This document shows, in pieces, positions 56,721 through 64,000 of a stretch of DNA of 64,000 nt; the first letter of the stretch is position 1; every line of letters begins with the position of its first letter. The stretch is from assembly GCA_034440575.1 (NCBI GenBank), contig JAOTOL010001388.1:113501-177500 (forward strand). The letters are read 5' to 3'. This DNA is from Imbricaverruca yamaguchii. Its lineage: Eukaryota; Arthropoda; Thecostraca; Neoverrucidae. The notes under the pieces are model-generated. The model did not search any database. It saw nothing but the letters and a program-made list of their open reading frames with translations, and was not told where the DNA came from. A program made the translations under genes and the position numbers.

Positions 56721-56891
56721 CGACAGTGGCACGTCCCGCGGCCTCTCCTCGCCGTCGCTGTCGAGGTCAGCCGTCCAGGCGGCCGAGTCCGTCTGCCCGC
56801 CGACTACGGCCAGCTCGGGCCGGCCGCGGAACAGCTCTGAGACGAGCAGCAGCACACTGCAGGCCAGCGCAGCAGTCTGGTGCAGACAGGA
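56721..56891 (-). CDS. CEBPZ: CEBPZ exon, LVSELF helix and acidic segment
   Basis: Acceptor CCCCGCTGCAG, donor CACTGTCG|GTGAGC; 57 codons, phase 0 to 0. Encodes SCLHQTAALACSVLLLVSEL, FRGRPELAVVGG and a Asp/Glu-rich end (ADLDSDGEERPRD). It corresponds to the GALYLVSEILKxxPxL helix of the family. The acceptor is the first unit of the 33-bp array that fills the upstream intron. Confidence 0.9.
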
Positions 56892-57665
56892 CTGCAGCGG
56901 GGAGAGCGGGTCAGACGAGCACCACTGCAGCACGAAGCGGGTCAGATGGGCACCACTGCAGCGGGGAGAGCGGGTCAGACGGGTACCACTGCAGCATGGA
57001 GAGCGGGCCAGACGGGCACCACTGCAGCACGGAGAGCGGGTCAGACGGGCACCACTGCAGCACGGGGAGCGGGCCAGACGGGCACCACTGCAGCAGGGAG
57101 AGCGGGTCAGACGGGCACCACTGCAGCACGGGGAGCGGGTCAGACGGGCACCACTGCAGCACGGAGAGCGGGCCAGACGGGCACCACTGCAGCACGGGGA
57201 GCGGGTCAGACGGGCACCACTGCAGCACGGAGAGCGGGTCAGACGGGCACCACTGCAGCACGGGGAGCGGGCCAGACGGGCACCACTGCAGCGGGGAGAG
57301 CGGGTCAGACGGGCACCACTGCAGCACGGAGAGCGGGCCAGACGGGCACCACTGCAGCACGGGGAGCGGGCCAGACGGGCACCACTGCAGCACGGAGAGC
57401 GGGTCAGACGGGCACCACTGCAGCACGGGGAGCGGGCACCACTGACCCCGCAGCACGGGGAGCGGGTCAGACGGGCACCACTGCAGCACGGAGAGCGGGT
57501 CAGACGGGCACCACTGCAGCACGGGGAGAGCGGGTCAGACGGGCACCACTGCAGCATGGAGAGCGGGTCAGACGGGCACCACTGCAGGCGACGGGACCAG
57601 TCGAGACGGGCACAACTGCAGCACGGAGAGCGGGTCAGACGGGCACAACTGCAGCAGGGTGGTCA
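56892..57665. repeat. 33-bp minisatellite made of splice-acceptor units
   Basis: About 22 units, plus strand CTGCAGCACGGAGAGCGGGT, CAGACGGGCACCA. On the gene strand each unit is a pyrimidine-rich tract (CCCGTCTGACCCGCTCTCC) followed by CTGCAG|T, matching the true exon acceptor. Open in several frames because 33 is a multiple of 3. Confidence 0.95.
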
Positions 57666-57805
57666 GTACTCTAGCAGGGAGTGGAATATTTCAAACGGTG
57701 AGTGTATTGACACCAGGTCGATACACTCAGAGCACCAATTAGCTGGTGGACCAGTCAAGTGGAACCAGCCTGTAGTCTGGAGACTATTGCATTAGTGCCA
57801 GCATG

Positions 57806-58396
57806 GTTGGTTGGTTATTGGGGTTTAAGGGCACATCGAATGCAGAGGTCATGCAGCGCCCATAACATATCAGGTTATGGGCGCTGTACTCATATCAGGT
57901 TGTAGAACGGAAGTTGGTACTCAATGTGGCATTGTAAAATCCACTGTCGTGATATACAGCATAACAATACCAGTTCTACCACATACCTGTCGTATTAATG
58001 GGGCGTATACACCACCGCAAACCTGACTTCTGCAAGGAAGTGGAATAGCTGTCCCGATTGAATGAAGGGGGATTCATCCTCCAATACTTCCCGTAACGAG
58101 ACTGAACTACGCCCGAAGTGGCGTCTTCGCACAGGGGCAAGTATTGGGCACGCAAACAATATGTGTTGTACTGATAGGAGAGCGCGGCACCTTTGACACA
58201 ACGGCTTTTCGTCACCACTCAGGAGGTACCGATGGGTGTCGTATGTATGACCTATTCGCAAGCGGCATAATACCACCTCCCTGCGTCTGATATTATGTGA
58301 TGATGATGATGGCCATTCACCGAGACGGTGCTTAACTCTCCTCAACTTATTATCAGTCATGGACTCCCAGCTGGCTTCCCATTTCTTTAGAATGGC
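57806..58396 (-). mobile_element. LINE-C, 5'-truncated copy (591 bp)
   Basis: Perfect 13-bp duplication TAGTGCCAGCATG at 57793-57805 and 58397-58409. It holds the ORF2 C-terminus, a 3' UTR of about 125 bp and the LINE tail (GGTTGGTTATTGGGGTTTAA, then GAGGTCATGCAGCGCCC) directly against the left duplication. This shows that the tail is the true 3' terminus of the LINE family. Confidence 0.93.
57995..58396 (-). pseudogene. LINE-C ORF2 C-terminal fragment
   Basis: Reads KKWEASWESMTDNKLRRVKH, VVLCRLRIGHTYDTHRYLL and PLCQRCRALLSVQHILFACP, the same C-terminal Cys/His block as LINE-A and LINE-B. RNase H and RT are absent through 5' truncation. Confidence 0.85.
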
Positions 58397-58711
58397 TAGT
58401 GCCAGCATGAAGACTATTGGATTGGTACTAGTACTGGAGGAGGATTGCACAACTTTGAGACAACTCCAGGCACGTGAAGAGGAGGCGCTTTCTCGTTAGT
58501 AATTTTGCACCAGTTATCAGCATAATGTTAGACTTAAGAAATAAATACAGGGCTGAAGTAAATCGAGTCGACGCTGACGTGCTAGCCGTTGACACGTGCA
58601 CTCTGACACAGCTGACGTCGGGTTCCCGGCGAGTGCCCTCATCGTTAAGCAACGACGCTCCGGACCCTGGACCCAATTGGTGACATGTTCCCACTACACC
58701 CTGCCAGTGAC

Positions 58712-58859
58712 CTGCAGCAGACGCTTGATGTAGGCACGGGCGCGTGGCAGACACGGGTCGCGTCGTATGGAGCGAAACACCAGGTTGAGGAAGTCGGAGA
58801 GTTTCTGCGAGGTGGTCATGCCCGGATGTACCAGCTTCTTGTAGAGCGCGGCATAGTAC
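58712..58859 (-). CDS. CEBPZ: CEBPZ exon, ALYKKL...KRLLQ
   Basis: Acceptor CCTTCCCACAG; the first base completes the Arg codon left by the 59432 exon. Encodes YYAALYKKLVHPGMTTSQKL, SDFLNLVFRSIRRDPCLPRA and RAYIKRLLQ, almost the textbook CBF-domain sequence. The donor is either CTGCAG|GTCACT (used here) or AGG|GTGTAG at 58700, which adds VTGR; both keep the phase. Confidence 0.94.
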
Positions 58860-59431
58860 CTGTGGGAAGGCTGCGCATCACCATATACACTGTCTGTTTG
58901 TTTGTCATCTAGGCTTCCGGGCGCTTCACCTAGCCTTTGATCATTCGCGCCCAAACCACCATATATAATATACAATAACCACTAAATACGTCGCAAAACA
59001 GTGATTCAAAATTACGCTTTCAATACCTGTGCAGATGAAATGCAGTCATTCGGAGATAGTGAAGGATGAAAACAACTGCAAACGAGATACACCAGGATGA
59101 CCCAGAACCAGGTGGGGCATCATCACACTTACAAAGTAACAAGTTTGGCTTAGGACGGCTGGCAAGGCCACTGAAGAGACAGACGTTCCAGAAATTTAAC
59201 ATTGACCTATGGTGACGAGGGGAAAAGTCGACAGCATTTACAAAAGGATGACAGTTGTATTCCAGGATGAAAAGCAAAAAGTCTGGTTAACTGTGGTAAT
59301 ACAGGTCAAACGATGCATGGCGATTTACACTGCTGCATAAGCTGACAAGAAAGTGTCGGGAGAAGGACCAAAACGAAGCGGAACTTGCTGTGTTGCTAAT
59401 ATGCACTAGACGCGACAGCGCGGTACTCCAC
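58860..59431. other. CEBPZ intron, nothing seen
   Basis: No repeat array or domain recognised. Confidence 0.3.
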
Positions 59432-59640
59432 CTGTCAGTGGGCTCCGTGTGTCCGTCGGCCGTCGACAGCTGGAACATGAGCAGCAGCGCCTGGGTGGCC
59501 ACGCCGAAGTTTGCCAGCTGGACGATGTGGTGCAGGGGCTGCATGTACTGGTGCAGCTGGTCCGTCACCAGACGGGCGCGGCCCGCACAGCCCGACAGAC
59601 CCGTCAGCAGCGCGCGCATCAGCCGATCGTCCAGCTCCGC
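59432..59640 (-). CDS. CEBPZ: CEBPZ exon, ALLTG and LLLMFQ helices
   Basis: Acceptor GTGCCGTCAG, donor CTGACAG|GTGGAG; phase 0 in, 2 out. Encodes AELDDRLMRALLTGLSGCAG, LVTDQLHQYMQPLHHIVQLA, NFGVATQALLLMFQL and GHTEPTDR. Corresponds to the KMLSALLTG...LFKxxHxxNFNTSxQALMLLFQ stretch of the family, with the usual Asn-Phe conserved. Confidence 0.93.
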
Positions 59641-60000
59641 CTGACGGCACACACTGAGCTCGTGAGGACCAGCCCAGGGTGACAGGCCCCTCAGTAGGGG
59701 ATACAGCTCCGCCTGACGGGCACACACCGAGCTCGTGAGGACCAGCCCAGGGTGACAGGCCCCTCAGTAAGGAGTCTAGCTCCGCCTGAAAGGCACACAC
59801 TGAGCTCGTGAGGACCAGCCCAGGGTGACAGGCCCCTCAGTAAGGAGTCTAGCTCCGCCTGACGGGCACACACCGAGCTCGTGAGGACCAGCCCAGGGTG
59901 ACAGGCCCCTCAGTAAGGAGTCCATCCCCGCCTGAAAGGCATACACTGAGCTCGTGAAGGCCAGCCCGGGGTCATATGACTCTCAGTAGGGGGTCCAGCT
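59641..60000. repeat. 73-bp minisatellite duplicating the exon acceptor
   Basis: AGCTCCGCCTGA words start at 59633, 59705, 59778 and 59851 (and a variant at 59924), giving 72-73 bp units. Each carries, on the gene strand, the acceptor CCCGTCAG plus the first bases of the exon (GCGGAGCT). Confidence 0.9.
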
Positions 60001-60793
60001 CAGACTAACGGACACCTGATCATTGGAAACATGCCACAGTACACCAGATTTTCCAATCCCTCCGAGGCTTGCAACTTCCGACCCATTTCCACTGTTCCTG
60101 CCACAACAAAACTCGTTGAGAACTATCTAGCTCTCTGAGGTGTTCTACTGTATATTGGTGTATGGTAAAGAAGTTCAAAGTTTCGCAAAGTTCAAAATAT
60201 TATCAACTCTACGGCAAATGTATTTATACTAAAAATACCACTTAACTATATCAAGCTCGTGAGGGAGGAGCTGAGGTGACTTTCAGCATCTGGCTACTTT
60301 CGGTGCTACACTCTCAACCTTGCTGACAAAGTCATTACCGGCGGTAGGCCTGATACGTTAGCGAGTTCGCTTCAGTCAAGTGCCGCTCGCTAAGTGGCCG
60401 TCCCACGATGAAGGAGTCCCGTTTCGCACTCCTCATGCCCCCCACGCCCAGCCGCGGGTGGGTCGCAGGCGGCTTGGCGATACAGCTCCGTCGTTATACA
60501 CCGACCTACCAGACGCTATCGCCGGAAGACGTGCACAGTTTCGGCCCGACTCTTAGGAGATACCTGCATGACGAGCATCGCTGTCCGGCTCTTGGGAAAT
60601 GCCTACATCACGAACATGGCTAGCCATCGCATACCCACGTGTCTATTTGTGTGAATTTGCCGTGTATGTGCACATGTGCGTTGTTAGTGGTGTTTTACAG
60701 GTATTTTTTTTGCCTCACGCTAAATCATCCAGACACTGCTTTAGTGAGTGATGTTGAGCTCGTGAAACAGATAAATAAACGGACGCTACGCAC
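60001..60793. other. CEBPZ intron, nothing seen
   Basis: No repeat family or coding domain recognised; short open frame at 60408-60623 has no known domain. Confidence 0.3.
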
Positions 60794-60932
60794 TTGCTTA
60801 ACACAGGCCCGGAAGAAGCCGAGGTAGATGCGGACGATCCGCTCGGCCAGCGGCTCGTCACCTTCGTCCGAGAACTGCACTTGTGACAGGAAGCAGATGC
60901 CATAGAACTGCACCCGCTTGCCCACGTTTTGC
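60794..60932 (-). CDS. CEBPZ: CEBPZ exon, FYGICFL helix
   Basis: Acceptor GACCCGCAG, donor GTTAAGCAA|GTGCGT; the first base completes the Arg codon of ILFR. Encodes QNVGKRVQFYGICFLSQVQF, DEGDEPLAERIVRIYLGFF and RACVKQ, matching QYYAICFLNQ...ELAxKLIxIYFxFFRxCV. Confidence 0.94.
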
Positions 60933-61014
60933 CTGCGGGTCACATCCAGCTAGTCACCACGGTCCTCTGTGCTGCGCCTGCTCTGGGCGGTGAGGGACCA
61001 GACGCCGTCGAAAG

Positions 61015-61850
61015 TAGCGGTGGACAGCGGCGGTCCATAGGTGTGCGCTGCACCAGAGAAGCCACACTGACAGACAGCGGCGGTCCATAGGTGTGCGCTG
61101 CACCAGAGAAGCCACACTGACAGACAGCGGCGGTCCATAGGTGTGCGCTACACCAGAGAAGCCACACAGACAGCGGTGGTACATAGGTGTGCGCTACACC
61201 AGAGAAGCCACACTGACAGACAGCGGCGGTACATAGGTGTGCGCTACACCAGAAGCCACACAGACAGCGGCGGTACATAGGTGTGCGCTACACCAGAAGC
61301 CACACAGACAGCGGCGGTACATAGGTGTGCGCTACACCAGAAGCCACACAGACAGCGGCGGTCCATAGGTGTGCGCTACACCAGAGAATCCACACAGACA
61401 GCGGTGGTACATAGGTGTGCGCTACACCAGAAGCCACACAGACAGCGGCGGTACATAGGTGTGCGCTACACCAGAAGCCACACAGACAGCGGCGGTCCAT
61501 AGGTGTGCGCTGCACCAGAGAAGCCACACTGACAGACAGCGGTGGTCCATAGGTGTGCGCTGCACCAGAGAAGCCACACTGACAGACAGCGGCCGTCCAT
61601 AGGTGTGCGCTACACCAGAGAAGCCACACTGACATACAGCGGCGGTCCATAGGTGTGCGCTACACTAGAGAAGCCACACTGACAGACAGCGGTGGTCCAT
61701 AGGTGTGCGCTGCACCAGAGAAGCCAAACAGACAGCGGCGGTCCATAGGTGTGCGCTACACCAGAGAAGCCACACTGACAGACAGCGGTGGTCCATATGT
61801 GTGCGCTGCACCAGAGAAGCCACACTGACAGCGGCGGTCCATAGGTACGC
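61015..61850. repeat. 43-50 bp intronic minisatellite
   Basis: About 18 units of CAGACAGCGGCGGTCCATAG, GTGTGCGCTACACCAGAGAA and GCCACACTGA, some shorter by 7 bp. Related but diverged units (CAGTGTCGGTCCATAGGTGT, ACACCAGGAAAACC) continue to 62030. Confidence 0.92.
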
Positions 61851-62348
61851 GTTATATCAGGAAAGCCATATCAACAGATACAATGTTAGTACATAGATGC
61901 GTGTTTCACCAGGAAAACCGTATAGAGGATACAGTGTCGGTCCGTAGGTGTGTGTTACACCAGGAAAACCATATCGATGATACAGTGTCGGTCCATAGGT
62001 GTGTGTTACACCAGGAAAACATATCGACAGAATGCACGTATTGGAAAACGCCGTTGATCTGGCATAAATCTGACTGAAAACCAGGTCAGGATCCACGTAG
62101 CACGTCATTGCAATTTTGCCACTTCGCTTCATAGAGTGCATTTACCACGTTTACTTTCGTGCGTCTATTCGACAGATCCGCCGTGCAAACATTTTCATAT
62201 GTGTGTCAACGCTACTGTGCATCATGTACTGTACTGTGCATATATGCATATTAAACTACATTTAAGCATGTAGCTAAATTCGCCTATGTTCATTGCCACT
62301 TACATAACTGTTGACTTCCTTACATTTGCATATATATATACTATTGAC

Positions 62349-62665
62349 GTCGCAAATAGCTTGGCATGGGCGCTGCATAGCCGATGCAGTCGATGCGCCC
62401 CCAAACTCAAATAACCAGCTAACCAACCAAATAGCTTGGCAGTCAGGCTAAGTGTTCTGGAACATGAATATCCTGCATAGCTAAAGGTGTGGTGGGAAAC
62501 AGTATATCTATCCAAGATATTTAGGTGCCAGGATGTTCAGCCTGACTACCAAGTTATTTGTGATGCCAATGGTACTTTGGCTTGGTGGGAAACAGTCAAC
62601 ATATGAAGGATATTCAGGTGCCGGGGCGTCTAGCCTGACTGCAAAGCTATTTGTGACGCAAATCA
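62349..62665. repeat. Three copies of a ~50-bp motif, one inverted
   Basis: Plus-strand copies at 62515-62567 and 62610-62660 read TTAGGTGCCAGGATGTTCAG / TTCAGGTGCCGGGGCGTCTA and CTATTTGTGAYGC. An inverted copy lies at 62349-62473, split by the micro-LINE at 62367-62427. Confidence 0.75.
62367..62427 (+). mobile_element. Micro-LINE insertion (61 bp)
   Basis: Perfect 14-bp duplication CAAATAGCTTGGCA at 62353-62366 and 62428-62441. The insert reads GCAGTCGATGCGCCCCCAAA, CTCAAATAACCAGCTAACC in the sense of the LINE terminus. Confidence 0.9.
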
Positions 62666-63475
62666 TACATCGATGCTTACACAAATTGCTCATATGCACA
62701 TATGCCATGCGTGCATTTATGCTTAAGCAAATATGCCACACGCACATCTGTCGTTACGTACATTGCCACATACGTATGAACTTAAATGCGCTTGCCTACG
62801 GGTGTCCGCAATGAGCACATTTCTTTATGTACGTGTATATATATATATATATATATATGTTCAGTTACCAATGTGTGACATTTATGTATACACTCTGGAA
62901 ATTCAGCAGAAAATGAATCGGAACGACGAGCTCAAACGGGTACCAGTGCGCCACATTTGACCAGATATCCAGTGTTATAGACCAGCATCTCTCAGACCGA
63001 GGGCACGCCGTACTCAGGTACAGCCGAGGTTTCCAGATATAATAACAATACAACATATACAATTGTGTGACGTTTCCTGGGAAATATCCCGAACACCTGA
63101 GTAATTATACTGTTGGGATTGAACGAAAAGCTCTAGATTTCTTGGTAATAGGGAAAAACCATGTTTAACTAGTACCTGAAGGCTTCCTTAACATATATAC
63201 TCAGAAAGGTAGAGGTCGGAGATGCAAAGGGCATCAATGGCACATTTCAGCTAGCATATGACTCATGCAAGTCACTATGCCACTAACGATCAGGCCTCTC
63301 CCTCTCCCTTTCTTTCCCCTCCCCCCTCTCTCCCTCCCCCTCTCTCTCTCATGGGATATTAGACAACTGGTCAGGTCCCCTTATGCCGCTCCTCCCCCTG
63401 GTGCTGTGACTGATGTTTCCGTGTTTCCGTTGGCCGCCTGAGGTGTGCAGGTGACCGGCGCGTGGCACCACCCAC
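62666..63475. other. CEBPZ intron, simple repeats
   Basis: A (TA)n run near 62837-62858 and a CT-rich stretch at 63296-63350. No coding domain. Confidence 0.4.
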
Positions 63476-63660
63476 CTGAACAATATCCGCTCCACCTCCT
63501 TGACGACGACGGTGCGCATTGCCGGATGTGTCCTCAGCAGCGTGCTTAGTCGGCGCACCGCCAGGCAAGCCACCGACTTCTTCTCGTCTCCAAGCTTGTT
63601 CACCAGCGTCTCTAGCAGAGTCTGCCGCAGCGCCAAGCCCGTCATTACCTCAGTGGTCAT
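63476..63660 (-). CDS. CEBPZ: CEBPZ exon, HEAT-like helices (first in window)
   Basis: Donor ATATTGTTCAG|GTGGGT at 63475; leaves phase 2, as the next exon needs. Encodes TLLETLVNKLGDEKKSVACL, AVRRLSTLLRTHPAMRTVVV and KEVERILFR, matching the VNKLGDPxxxxAxxAxxLLxxLLxxHPxMKxVVxxEVERLLFR run of the family. The upstream limit is uncertain: an acceptor at GCGGCAG (about 63626) or further right are both possible. The ATG at 63658 is internal, not the gene start. Confidence 0.9.
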
Positions 63661-64000
63661 ACCAAGCCCAAGCGTAGATCACGGTCAGTAACCACAAATG
63701 TCACATACAAGGCCGAACAAGGACTGTCACCTCAGGGATCATTTCAAGCTTCCATGGCAAGCACCTCGAGGTCACTTTAAACGCCCACGTTGACCAGCTC
63801 CTCAGCGGTCACCTCAAGCGTCCACGAATAGCAACATCGCAGAGGTCGCACCAAGCGTCTACCAGCAACCACATCAAGTTACTTGAAACGTCCACCCGAG
63901 TCAGCAACCCACTGGGTCACTTCAAACGTCTGCCCATGTTCGGCATCCCTCTCGTGTTTAGCCACGGCTGATAACTGCTCCAGTTCCGTGGCAGAGTTGT
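63661..64000. other. CEBPZ intron with loose tandem units
   Basis: Variants of GGTCACTTCAAACGTCCACC recur from 63720 to 63940. At the very end (63940-64000) a minus-strand frame reads NSATELEQLSAVAKHERD and could be part of the next upstream exon; too short to call. Confidence 0.4.

Noticed and set aside
56635..57795. Long plus-strand and minus-strand ORFs (200-386 codons) across the 33-bp array
   Set aside because: They exist because a 33-bp unit keeps any stop-free frame open. Only the minus-strand exon at 56721-56891 is supported by homology; the rest is mentioned only as a possible splicing extension.
59641..62030. CRISPR-like appearance of regular repeats
   Set aside because: Units are contiguous minisatellites without unique spacers, in introns of a eukaryotic gene.

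Overview
The window is eukaryotic nuclear DNA from an invertebrate animal, most likely an arthropod (a crustacean would fit; this is inference). Genes are split by spliceosomal introns with GT..AG borders, coding density is very low, and most sequence is transposons, SINEs, minisatellites and microsatellites. There are no operons or bacterial-type signals.

Left part (1-12 kb) is a nest of retrotransposons. A minus-strand RNase H-bearing LINE (LINE-A) is cut in two by an 8.6-9.8 kb Gypsy-type LTR element at 914-10683, flanked by a 4-bp ATAC duplication. The Gypsy element carries its own younger insertions: a 5'-truncated LINE (LINE-B, 8202-9365) with a 12-bp duplication, and a 40-bp micro-insertion inside the 5' LTR with a 16-bp duplication. 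Its gag, protease, RT, RNase H and integrase are recognisable but broken by stops and frameshifts. It also has an acidic/basic repeat ORF, a short ORF with a hydrophobic segment, and a chromodomain ORF.

Middle part (12-47 kb) has almost no host coding sequence. Three isolated exon-like segments were found: a protein-kinase-D-like N-terminal exon at 15.7 kb, a start exon at 19.7 kb and a weak one at 17.0 kb. The rest is repeats: a piggyBac-like MITE family with TTAA ends (intact copy at 46036-46891, several others), a pogo/Tigger-like element with TA duplication and a transposase reduced to its DNA-binding part (34270-36288), a Harbinger-like MITE, a CR1 LINE end, tRNA-derived SINEs, and a degenerate 21-bp satellite. 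Two patches (41.4-41.9 and 50.9-51.2 kb) look like consensus errors.

Right part (47-64 kb) is one recognisable host gene on the minus strand: CEBPZ/Noc1 (Mak21 family), a nucleolar 60S ribosome-assembly factor. Eleven exons can be traced from 63.6 kb down to 47.8 kb, nearly all with matching splice phases, plus a doubtful last exon; the 5' exons lie beyond the window. Several of its introns carry minisatellites, and in three of them the repeat unit is a copy of the 3' splice site of the next exon. A broken transposase-like gene (49.3-50.4 kb) and three 179-bp SINEs also lie in its introns.

The strongest unusual signals are: (1) 40-61 bp micro-insertions, each with a 13-17 bp target duplication, that equal the 3' terminus of the local LINE family; (2) arrays of duplicated splice acceptors in CEBPZ, one with a 33-bp unit that stays open in the downstream exon's reading frame; and (3) the TTAA MITE family that carries a direct-repeat nuclear-receptor-like motif (AGGTCA, 4-bp spacer).
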